From: JBLKSS01 sp047607725
Lineage (GTDB): Bacteria; Pseudomonadota; Gammaproteobacteria; Enterobacterales; Enterobacteriaceae
Direction of reading: 5' to 3'
Assembly: GCF_047607725.1 (NCBI RefSeq)
Contig: NZ_JBLKSS010000330.1
Coordinates: forward strand, 1-9,722
Length of the DNA: 9,722 nt
Both the position numbers and the translations under genes were made by a program. Numbering within the stretch: position 1 is the first letter of the stretch; each line of letters begins with the position of its first letter. Below the pieces are notes generated by a model. It saw only the letters and a program-made list of their open reading frames with translations, searched no databases and was not told the DNA's origin. Positions 1 through 6,379 of the stretch are shown here, piece by piece.

Positions 1-735
1 GGAAGGATATTTGGTGGGAATGACCCGCAGTTCACCGACCGGGCAATCGCGAAGCGCGGCTTTCAGGGCGGTAATCGCGTCGGGTTTGTTGTCCTCAGCA
101 CCCAGCAGCAGGCGCTGCGGTTGCAGCATATGGCGCAAGATGGCCATGCCGGTGACAATGTCACCGGCATGTTCTTGCATGAGCCGATCGTCGGCGGTGA
201 TATAAGGCTCGCATTCGGCGCCGTTGATAATGAGGGTCTCTACCCCAGGCATCCCGCCGCTAAGTTTGGCCGCGGTGGGAAAGCCCGCGCCGCCCAGACC
301 CGCGATTCCGCTCTGGTGGATACGATCGAGCAGCTGCGCCGGCGAACATTGGCGGAAATCCGCCAGCGGCTGACGCGCTACCCAGCGGTCGTCGCCGTCG
401 GGCAATAAAATAACGCTTAACTCCGCCAACCCCGACGGATGCGCGGTCCGGTGCGGCGTAATCGCCGCGATGGTGCCGGAAGTGGGGGCGTGTACCGGCA
501 AGGTTCGGCCGCTGCCTGCGGTCAAAGGCTGGCCCCGCAGGACTTGCTCGCCGGCCGTCACCCGCAATTCTCCCTCCGGGCCCAAATGCTGTTTCAGGGG
601 GATAATCAGTTTGTCGGGCAGCGGCAAAGAATTGAGCGCCACACCGCTGGACTGGCTTTTCATCTCGGGAGGATGGATGCCGCCCGGGAAATCCCAGAGT
701 CGCTGTTTGCGCAGGGCGGACAATAAATTAAACAT
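1..735 (-). CDS. rsxC: RsxC (RnfC), electron transport complex subunit C, N-terminal part
   Basis: This is the membrane-associated flavin/Fe-S subunit of the Rsx (Rnf-type) complex, which takes electrons from NAD(P)H and in enterics helps keep SoxR reduced. The frame is open from ATG at 735 to base 1, giving 245 codons; the family is much longer, so the C-terminal part with the ferredoxin-type clusters lies outside the window. Visible parts are the RnfC N-terminal region, a lipoyl-like stretch VHAPTSGTI (residues 81-89), the glycine-rich GLGGAGFPTAAKL (146-158) of the nucleotide/flavin-binding 51K-like domain, and NGAECEPYITADDR (171-184). The last residues, RVIPTKYPS, match the family exactly. 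The ATG overlaps the 3' end of rsxB by 8 nt, indicating translational coupling in the rsxABC order. I see no stop or frameshift in the visible part. Identification is very secure; completeness cannot be judged. Confidence 0.95.
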   Translation of the reverse strand, partial: MFNLLSALRKQRLWDFPGGIHPPEMKSQSSGVALNSLPLPDKLIIPLKQHLGPEGELRVTAGEQVLRGQPLTAGSGRTLPVHAPTSGTIAAITPHRTAHPSGLAELSVILLPDGDDRWVARQPLADFRQCSPAQLLDRIHQSGIAGLGGAGFPTAAKLSGGMPGVETLIINGAECEPYITADDRLMQEHAGDIVTGMAILRHMLQPQRLLLGAEDNKPDAITALKAALRDCPVGELRVIPTKYPS

Positions 736-1300
736 GTTGCTCCTGCTGAATGACCGTAATAGGAATGGCGTGCAAATCCCATTTCCAACTTTCGGGCGTG
801 ACGGCGAGCGGCCGCATTTCGATGCAGTTGGTGGGACAGGGCGCGACACAAAGATCGCAGCCCGTGCATAAATCGCTCACCACGGTATGCACGGCGCGGG
901 TGGCGCCGACAATCGCATCCACCGGACAGGCCTGAATACATTTGGTGCAGCCGATACAGTTGCCTTCGTCTATCCAGGCCACCCGCGTTTCAGGACGTGC
1001 GGCGGCATCCCCTGCCATCGGCTGTGGATCGACGCTAAGCTGCGCAGCGATTTTCAGCATCACCGCCTCGCCGCCCGGCACACATTTATTAATCGGGGCG
1101 CCGCCGGCCACCGCTTCGGCATAGGGACGACAGCCGGGATAGCCGCATTGGGCGCACTGGCTTTGCGGCAACAGGGCATCAATGCGCTCGGCCACCGGAT
1201 CGGCGTCGACATGAAAACGACGGGTGGCAAAGCCCAACAGCGCGCCGGCCACCAATGCCAGAACGCTGAGTGCGGCGACAGCCAGCCAGAACGTCAACAT
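728..1300 (-). CDS. rsxB: RsxB (RnfB), electron transport complex iron-sulfur subunit B
   Basis: This is the 190-residue iron-sulfur subunit of the Rsx/Rnf complex, attached to the inner membrane, which relays electrons between RsxC and the integral subunits. Residues 1-24 form a hydrophobic N-terminal anchor. A first Fe-S domain carries C49, C52, C57 and C73 (CAQCGYPGCRPYAEA followed by NKCVPGGEAV). Two ferredoxin-type motifs follow: CIGCTKCIQACP (C115, C118, C121, C125) and CTGCDLCVAPCP (C145, C148, C151, C155). All cluster cysteines expected for the family are present. Length is within two residues of the E. coli protein (192, recalled). The ATG overlaps the rsxA stop by one base (TGATG), and the gene overlaps the start of rsxC, so the three are a coupled operon. 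It appears intact and under selection. Confidence 0.96.
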   Translation of the reverse strand: MLTFWLAVAALSVLALVAGALLGFATRRFHVDADPVAERIDALLPQSQCAQCGYPGCRPYAEAVAGGAPINKCVPGGEAVMLKIAAQLSVDPQPMAGDAAARPETRVAWIDEGNCIGCTKCIQACPVDAIVGATRAVHTVVSDLCTGCDLCVAPCPTNCIEMRPLAVTPESWKWDLHAIPITVIQQEQHV

Positions 1301-1881
1301 CAGACCTTCACCAGTCCGGTAAAGCCCATAAAGGCCAGCGACATCAGCCCGGCGGTAATGAGGGCGATAGACGAGCCTTTGAACGGCGCCGGGACATCCG
1401 CCACCACCAGCCGTTCGCGGATCGCGGCGAACAGGACCATCACCAGCGAGAAACCGGCGGCGGCGCTAAAACCGTAAAGGGCGGACTGCAGGAAATTGTG
1501 GTTTTCATTGACGTTTAGGAGCGCGACGCCCAGGACAGCGCAGTTGGTGGTGATAAGCGGCAGAAAGATGCCGAGCAGCCGATAGAGGGCCGGGCTGGTT
1601 TTACGCACCACCAGTTCGGTAAACTGCACCACCACCGCGATAATAAAAATAAACGCCAGCGTCCGCAGATAGGGAATATTTAGCGGCAGCAGGATAAAAT
1701 CATTGATAAGCCAGGCGCAAATCGACGCCAACGTCATGACGAACGTCGTGGCCATACCCATGCCCAGGGCGGTCTCCACTTTTTTGGAAACCCCCATAAA
1801 GGGGCACAGCCCGAGGAATTTGACCAGCACAAAGTTGTTCACCAGCACGGTGCCGACGAACAGCATCAGGTAACCATTCAT
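1300..1881 (-). CDS. rsxA: RsxA (RnfA), electron transport complex integral membrane subunit A
   Basis: RsxA is a very hydrophobic inner-membrane subunit of the Rsx/Rnf complex, expected to have about six membrane segments. The sequence matches E. coli RsxA from end to end, including VLVKFLGLCPFMGVSKK, VVRKTSPALYRLLGIFLP, TTNCAVLGVALLN and GLMSLAFMGFTGLVKV. C-containing motifs LGLCPF and TTNCAV, typical of the family, are retained. Two in-frame ATGs exist, at 1887 and 1881. I chose 1881 (MNGYLMLFVG) because it gives 193 residues, the family length as I recall it, and because AGGT lies six bases upstream; the upstream ATG would add only MA. It is the first gene of rsxABC and lies just behind a good promoter. 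It is intact. Confidence 0.96.
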   Translation of the reverse strand: MNGYLMLFVGTVLVNNFVLVKFLGLCPFMGVSKKVETALGMGMATTFVMTLASICAWLINDFILLPLNIPYLRTLAFIFIIAVVVQFTELVVRKTSPALYRLLGIFLPLITTNCAVLGVALLNVNENHNFLQSALYGFSAAAGFSLVMVLFAAIRERLVVADVPAPFKGSSIALITAGLMSLAFMGFTGLVKV

Positions 1882-1910
1882 TGCCATACCTAAATTAAGA
1901 AACAGCGGGC

Positions 1911-1939
1911 ATTATCCGGGATTGACGGGCGTTCGACAA
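1911..1939 (-). promoter_or_regulatory. Candidate sigma70 promoter of rsxABC
   Basis: On the minus strand TTGTCG (1939-1934) and GATAAT (1916-1911) are separated by exactly 17 bases. They match the -35 consensus at 4 of 6 and the -10 consensus at 5 of 6. The -10 lies about 30 bases upstream of the preferred rsxA ATG at 1881, leaving room for a short leader. The remainder of the ydgK-rsxA intergenic stretch (1940-2082) shows no ORF or U-tailed terminator that I can support, only a short imperfect inverted repeat (GAACA...TGTTC) near 1961-1975. Confidence 0.6.
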
Positions 1940-2082
1940 CCCACTTCACGCGCGCGAACAATGAGGGATGTTCCGCTGGACGGCCATCAGCGCCTCTTTC
2001 ACCGCGAGCCAGGGGCTAGTCCGCCCGGTCCGTCTAACGACGACGAGCCATTCAGCCTTATCGGCGTGGATACGGCCCCGGC

Positions 2083-2503
2083 TCAGGGCAGGATAAACGT
2101 CTGACGCACGCGTTGCGAGCGCTTGATATAGGGCACCAGCACCGCCGCGGCCAGAACGGGCGGGAACAACACCCGCAGCGCCAGATTATCACTGACCGGG
2201 GCGAAGGCGAAGGTTTGGATGCCGAGCAATACCCCTACCAGCAGCCACAGGATCAGCAGGCGGGGGAAGCACCGCGAACGGCGAAACAGGAGCCGCAGCA
2301 GCCAGAAGGTGAAAAGCCACATCACCGCGGAGGTTAGTAGGCTGGCGATGCCGCCCGGCGTCAAGGCGCCGCCGTGCTGTATCAAAAACCAGAGATACAC
2401 GAGCAGCATTGCGGTGACGCTCAACAGCGTCATGCCAAGCCAGGCGACGACCGCCCATAGCCAGCCGCCGATAGGACGCGGGCGCGAGTTCAGAGGAGGG
2501 CAT
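2083..2503 (-). pseudogene. ydgK: YdgK, DUF2569 inner-membrane protein, frameshifted near the N-terminus
   Basis: This is a small membrane protein of unknown function that sits between cnu and rsxA in enterics. The body (116 codons from an internal ATG at 2433) has several hydrophobic segments and ends with VPYIKRSQRVRQTFILP, a typical DUF2569 ending. Upstream in the same frame the sequence continues as RPIGGWLWAVVAWLG, clearly native N-terminal sequence with the GGW motif, but that frame has no ATG, GTG or TTG before the cnu stop. The natural start, ATG at 2503, lies two bases after the cnu stop (TGACGATG) and begins MPSSELAPA in a different frame. A single frame change between about 2470 and 2495 would join the two and give the expected ~136 residues. 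I infer a recent frameshift. Initiation at 2433 would lack about 20 residues, including part of the first membrane segment. A sequencing error is the alternative. Confidence 0.65.
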
Positions 2504-2505
2504 CG

Positions 2506-2721
2506 TCACACCACATACCGCCAAACCGCTTTCGGTACCTGTCCGAGATCAAACAAACGTCCGCCGGCGGCTAATTCAGCACGGCGATGATCCGCTGCCC
2601 GATACATGTTGATAATTTCAGCATCATCGGTCAGGGAATAATTTAAATGATCAAACAGTTTTTCCAGACTTTCAGATGTGTTTACCTTACGAAACTTCAG
2701 CAAATAATCGTGGGCAGTCAT
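2506..2721 (-). CDS. cnu: Cnu (YdgT), Hha-family nucleoid-associated protein
   Basis: This 71-residue protein matches E. coli Cnu/YdgT over its whole length (MTAHDYLLKFRKVNTSESL, INMYRAADHRRAELAAGG, RLFDLGQVPKAVWRYV). Cnu is a small Hha-type helical protein that associates with H-NS and StpA, modulates silencing of horizontally acquired and thermoregulated genes, and was described as binding near oriC. The DHRRAEL segment and the LFDLGQVPK segment, characteristic of the family, are conserved, and the length is exactly the family length. The stop is followed two bases later by the ydgK start codon, so the two were an operon. The Shine-Dalgarno sequence is weak. It is intact, unlike its neighbours ydgK and araA. 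Hha is a close paralogue, but the sequence and context both favour Cnu. Confidence 0.95.
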   Translation of the reverse strand: MTAHDYLLKFRKVNTSESLEKLFDHLNYSLTDDAEIINMYRAADHRRAELAAGGRLFDLGQVPKAVWRYVV

Positions 2722-2755
2722 GTTGCACTTTCAGGGAAGGGAATATAAGCATCGT

Positions 2756-2783
2756 AGTATATTCCGTACGGCCGGCCTGTCCA
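2756..2783 (-). promoter_or_regulatory. Candidate sigma70 promoter of cnu
   Basis: On the minus strand TGGACA (2783-2778) and TATACT (2761-2756) lie 16 bases apart, matching the consensus at 5 of 6 positions each. The -10 ends about 34 bases before the cnu ATG at 2721. A perfect TTGACA also occurs at 2797-2792, but 30 bases from the -10 is too far. The rest of the cnu-araA interval (2784-2971) holds no credible gene. It contains no U-tailed terminator for araA and no trace of araD that I can recognise. Confidence 0.6.
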
Positions 2784-2971
2784 GAAATTCCTGTCAAAAA
2801 ACGCAAAAACATGGAAAAATACCCGCGTTGACATCGATTCGGCCGACATAATGCCGCTCAATGGCGGAAAGCCTGGCTCACGCCTGCCCGAACCGAAATA
2901 AAGGCGCCGCAATTGCAATGGATAACGATACGGCGCGCAATGTCGATTAATAGATATTGTTATTCAGCACA

Positions 2972-4273
2972 TTAACTTGCCGCGAGTTTATAATAAAGTT
3001 CATTCCAGCGCAGCGCCTGTTTAAAATCGGGTAGGCGCGTTTCATTATCTATCACCATTAATTCAATATTATTCATTTCTGCATACAGACGCAGCGGCGC
3101 GAGCGTGAGCGCCTGGCTAAACACGGTATGATGAGCGCCGCCCGCAGTGATCCAGGCCTGCGCCGCGACCGCCAGAGATGGTTGGGCACGCCAGATGGCG
3201 CGCGCTACCGGCAGTTTGGGCAAAGGTTGCGGCTGTTCGATGGTGTCTACTACATTCACCAGCAGGCGAAAGTGGGAGCCCAGATCGATAACTGAGGCCC
3301 CCACCGCCGGTCCCGCGGGTGTAGAAAACAGCAGCCGCGCTGGGTCGGCTTTACCGCCGATGCCGAGGTATTGCGCATCAAGCAAGGGTTTTTCTTCGCG
3401 GGCGATGCTCGAGCAGACTTCCAGCATGTGCGAGCCCATCACCAGATCGTTACCGGGCTCGAAATGATAGGTGTAATCTTCCATAAACGAGGTTCCTCCC
3501 GGCAGTCCCGCCGCCATGACTTTGCAAATGCGCAGCAGGGCGGCGGTCTTCCAGTCGCCCTCGCCGCCGAAGCCATAGCCCTGCTCCATAAGCCGCTGCA
3601 CCGCCAGTCCCGGCAACTGCTTTAACCCGTAAAGGTTTTCAAAATTGGTGGTAAAGGCCTGACAGCCGGCCTGCTGCAAAAATCGCTTCAGTCCGAGCTC
3701 AATACGTGCCGCATCCAGCAAATTCTCCCGCCGGTCGCCGCCTGTCTGCACCGCCGGGGTCAGGATATAGCGCGATTCATATTCGTCGATAAGGGCATCC
3801 AGATCGCCCAGCCCGTAGGCGGTAACCGAGTAGCCGAATTGGATCTGCGCACTGACCTTGTTGCCTTCGGTCACCGCCACCTCACGCATATTGTCGCCGA
3901 AACGGGCGACGACCAGCTGCTGACTTTCCTGACGGCCGCGCGCCGCGCGCATCCAGTCGCCGATCTCCGCGTGAGTGCGGGGATCGCGCCAGTGGCCGAC
4001 CACAACCTGATGCGCCAGTTGCATGCGCGCGCCGATAAAACCGAATTCACGCCCGCCGTGCGCGGTTTGGTTAAGGTTCATGAAGTCCATATCCATGGTC
4101 TGCCAGGGAACCTTATCGTTAAATTGGGTGTGAAATTGCAGTAAAAGCTTATGCAGAATAGTCAGTCCGCCTATCCACATTTTGGCCGGAGAAAAGGTAT
4201 GCAGCCAGGTTATTAGGCCCAGGCAGCGGGGCTGGTAATTGGCGTCACGGCAGAGCGCGAGAATGTGATCCGG
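2972..4273 (-). pseudogene. araA: L-arabinose isomerase AraA, 5'-truncated
   Basis: AraA interconverts L-arabinose and L-ribulose in the cytoplasm. The remnant can be read in one frame from PDHILALCRDANYQPR at about 4273, through WLHTFSPAKMW, to the stop at 2972. In E. coli numbering (recalled, 500 residues) it begins at about residue 57, so ~56 codons and the start are gone. The longest ATG-initiated product is 402 residues from 4180 (MWIGG), with no Shine-Dalgarno sequence before it. Counting from that Met, the metal-binding and catalytic residues remain: E207 (GEGDW), E234 (FMEDY), H251 (GSHML) and H351 (GAHHTV), equivalent to E306, E333, H350 and H450. A further in-frame loss of 12 residues follows YGLGD near 3803; the residue offset of the downstream catalytic sites confirms it. 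The gene is fused out of frame to araB. Almost certainly non-functional. Confidence 0.9.
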
Positions 4274-5166
4274 CGATAGCGCTGGTACAGCGCCTCGAAA
4301 CGCTGTGCCCGCTGGACATCGGGCTGTAGCATGCGTTCAATCGGGCTGGCCATGACCCGCTGGGTGCTGGCGATATCCGCAAACGCTCCCGCCGCCACCG
4401 CGCCGAAAATGGCGGCGCCGAGGGCGCAGCACTGAATCCGAGGCCACCAACTGCAGCGGCCGGTTCATGATGTCGGCGCACACCTGCATGATCACGGGGG
4501 ATTTGCGGGCGATGCCGCCCATGACCAGCAGGTTTTCCACCGGAATGTCCTGCTGCTCGAAGCATTCCATGATGGCGCGGGCGCCAAAGGCGGTCGCGTC
4601 GGTGGCCAGCGTCAGACCGGTCACCACCCCCTGCAAACGCTGGTTGGCGTAAGGGGGGCGTCGGCCGTTGAACCAGTCAAGCACGACGGGCAGATGATCC
4701 AGCTGCAGATCCTGCGCCCAGCTTTCCGCCAGCCTGGACAATAGGGTCTCCCGCACCGGCGCAACCGTGGCGGCGAGTGACGGATCGGCTGCGACGGCCA
4801 GTCCAATAGGCGGGCGAACCAGGCATAGATATAGATATCGCCAAATTCCGACTGACCCGCCTCAAGCCCAATGAAGCCCGGCACGACGCTGCCATCGACC
4901 TGGCCGCAGATGCCGGCGATGGAGCGTTGACCGACGCGGTCAGCGTCGGCGATAAGAATGTCGCAGGTGGAGGTCCAATGACTTTCACCAGCGTGTAAGG
5001 CTGTGCGCCCACGGCGCCGATATGGCAGTCGAAAGCGCCGCCGGCGATGGCAACCTCTTGTGACAGGCCGAGCCTGGCCGCCCAATCGTCTCGTCGCACA
5101 GCCGGCCCACCGGTTGTTCCGCGGTTTGGGTGTCGCTGAACAGCGGCCAGGTCAGGTGCCGCGTCA

Positions 5167-5221
5167 ATAGCGAATCCAGAGCGTTGAAAAACGTAGCGGG
5201 GGGCAGGCCGCCCCAGTCGGG
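5167..5221. repeat. 55-bp direct repeat, left copy, abutting the N gap
   Basis: This segment is identical, base for base, to 5322-5376 and ends exactly at the first N. It encodes araB residues around GGLPPATFFNALDSL on the minus strand. It is best explained as the overlapping end of one contig, not as a biological repeat. Confidence 0.9.
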
Positions 5222-5321
5222 NNNNNNNNNNNNNNNNNNNNNNNNNNNNNNNNNNNNNNNNNNNNNNNNNNNNNNNNNNNNNNNNNNNNNNNNNNNNNNN
5301 NNNNNNNNNNNNNNNNNNNNN
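5222..5321. other. 100-N assembly gap, probably spurious
   Basis: Exactly 100 N, the conventional placeholder for a gap of unknown size, bounded on both sides by the same 55-bp sequence. If the two copies are merged and the N removed (155 bases in total), the minus strand reads FFNALDSL-LTRHLTWPLFSDTQ without interruption. This matches ribulokinase on both sides of the join with no missing residues. I therefore infer that nothing is missing here. Confidence 0.85.
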
Positions 5322-5376
5322 ATAGCGAATCCAGAGCGTTGAAAAACGTAGCGGGGGGCAGGCCGCCCCAGTCGGG
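5322..5376. repeat. 55-bp direct repeat, right copy, abutting the N gap
   Basis: Identical to 5167-5221 and starting at the base after the last N. The duplicated stretch reaches the gap edge in both copies, as expected for two contig ends that overlap. Confidence 0.9.
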
Positions 5377-6120
5377 ATGCCAGAGGGATTTATGGCCGGC
5401 GGCGCAGCGCCGCCGGCTGGGTGGTTCCCGACAATACCGCCGGGATCCAATCGCACAGTTCGACCCAGGAAGCCGCATGCCGGCGTACGGCCTCATCCTG
5501 GCGGGTGATGTGCAGGATTTTGGCCTAGAACCATTCCGAGGAGTACACGCCGCCGATATAGCGGGTGTAGTCCTCCTGGCCGGGCTGGCGGCACAGGCGG
5601 GTGATGGCCTCGGCTTCATCGATGGCGGTATGGTCTTTCCACAGGACGAACATGGCGTTGGGATTGTCGGCGAAGTCAGGGCGTAGCGCCAGCACGCGGC
5701 CTTCGGCATCCACCGGCGCCGGCGTCGACCCGGTCGTATCAACGCCGATACCGACGATCTGCTGACTCTGTGCGGGGGAAAGCTGTCCGATGACGGCCTT
5801 CAGGGCCTGTTCCATGGATTCCAGGTAATCCGCCGGATGGTGACGAAACTGACTTGATGGCGGGGCGGGTGAACCGGCCGGCGAACCAGCGTGGGTACCA
5901 TACCACGTCGGTCGCCAGCTCCTGGCTGGGGGCGCAGGATACCGCCAAGGCGCGAACCGAGTCACTGCCGAAGTCCAGTCCCAGACTGATGGCCGCATTC
6001 TTCATTTCACTCTCCCTTGCCCGTTGCGCTAACGATGAGGATTACCATAAGGACTAATGGCGCGGGCGGTGAGGAGGGGTTAGCTGGATGTATGCACAAA
6101 TCTGCTGCTTATGGTCATTT

Positions 6121-6136
6121 TGTGAGCGACATCAAA
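6121..6136. promoter_or_regulatory. Candidate CRP-binding site in the araB-araF control region
   Basis: TGTGA-N6-TCAAA preceded by TTT resembles the CRP consensus TGTGA-N6-TCACA at 8 of 10 core positions. It lies 8 bases beyond the second AraC half-site on the araB side, so it would overlap the araB core promoter. It may instead serve the plus-strand araFGH promoter, or be a chance match. Confidence 0.4.
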
Positions 6137-6144
6137 GGTTAATA

Positions 6145-6161
6145 GCAGGTTAAATTAGCTG
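6145..6161 (-). promoter_or_regulatory. AraC half-site, araI2-like
   Basis: Read toward araB the sequence is CAGCTAATTTAACCTGC. It matches E. coli araI2 (TAGCGGATCCTACCTGA, recalled) at 10 of 17 positions. Its start is exactly 21 bases from the start of the araI1-like site, with a 4-base spacer, the arrangement that AraC needs to occupy both half-sites in the presence of arabinose. Confidence 0.6.
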
Positions 6162-6165
6162 AATT

Positions 6166-6182
6166 TATGGAGTTATCTGCTG
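6166..6182 (-). promoter_or_regulatory. AraC half-site, araI1-like
   Basis: Read toward araB the sequence is CAGCAGATAACTCCATA. It matches E. coli araI1 (TAGCATTTTTATCCATA, recalled) at 11 of 17 positions, including both the AGCA and TCCATA blocks that contact the two helix-turn-helix motifs of AraC. It points toward araB and lies between a CRP-type site and the second half-site, in the same order as at the E. coli araBAD promoter. Confidence 0.65.
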
Positions 6183-6193
6183 TTCTTGGGAAA

Positions 6194-6209
6194 TGTGATA
6201 ACGCTCTAC
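6194..6209. promoter_or_regulatory. Candidate CRP-binding site upstream of araI1
   Basis: AAATGTGAT at 6191-6199 is a perfect strong CRP half-site; the partner half (TCTAC) is weak. It ends 11 bases before the araI1-like half-site on the araB side; in E. coli the corresponding spacing is about 13 as I recall. The remaining control region (6210-6379) contains no gene. I could not find a convincing -35/-10 pair for araF there. The araF ribosome-binding site GGAG is at 6370-6373, six bases before its ATG. Confidence 0.5.
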
Positions 6210-6379
6210 CTCTGGCTGACATTTACAGGCTAAAACTACCCCGGTCTGTCCTCTGGCGGGCGGAATTATGCGGTATCAATGTGCATTATTGCCCGATGGA
6301 GATAACCCGAAGATTCTATGAGAACGTTTACACGCTCGCCGGCAACGGAGCACGATGATAACTAAAATCGGAGAATCAC

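Larger units (their letters stand above)
4270..6005 (-). pseudogene. araB: L-ribulokinase AraB, heavily disrupted
   Basis: AraB (FGGY kinase family, 566 residues in E. coli as recalled) phosphorylates L-ribulose. The start at 6005 has a good GGGAGAG Shine-Dalgarno and begins MKNAAISLGLDFGSDSVRAL, the family ATP-binding signature. Homology continues to FEALYQRYRR at about 4270 but switches frame repeatedly. Lesions, in gene order: frameshift near 5851-5860 before QFRHHP; amber TAG at 5525-5527 replacing the Trp of EWFWAK; deletion and frameshift near 5407 before CAAGHKSLWH; 5-bp tandem duplication at 5086-5095; 6-bp in-frame loss near 5006; 1-bp deletion near 4975 after KVIG; 6-bp in-frame duplication at 4825-4836; frameshift near 4790; 30-bp in-frame deletion near 4595; 1-bp insertion near 4435; then a deletion fusing it to araA. 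An N gap lies inside. It is beyond rescue as a kinase. Confidence 0.95.

Noticed and set aside
2792..2797. Perfect TTGACA on the minus strand upstream of cnu
   Set aside because: It is 30 bases from the TATACT -10 and no suitable -10 lies about 17 bases downstream. TGGACA at 2783-2778 is better placed.
2718..2918. 66-codon minus-strand ORF upstream of cnu
   Set aside because: It covers the cnu promoter, overlaps the cnu start and shows no family features.
4245..4565. 106-codon minus-strand ORF within the araB remnant
   Set aside because: It begins in the third frame (MLRAAGHSGG) and shares no ribulokinase motifs; the real homology lies in the other two frames.
5167..5376. Tandem duplication or insertion-sequence target duplication around the gap
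   Set aside because: A 55-bp target duplication is far longer than usual, no terminal inverted repeats are visible, and merging the copies restores araB exactly, so an assembly overlap is simpler.
5130..5742. Reading frames running through the N gap on both strands
   Set aside because: They are artefacts of an N run being in frame and of the duplicated 55-mer. The true coding content is araB with frame changes.
6167..6358. 63-codon plus-strand ORF in the araB-araF control region
   Set aside because: It has no ribosome-binding site or recognisable homology, and it starts inside the araI1-like half-site. Best read as chance.
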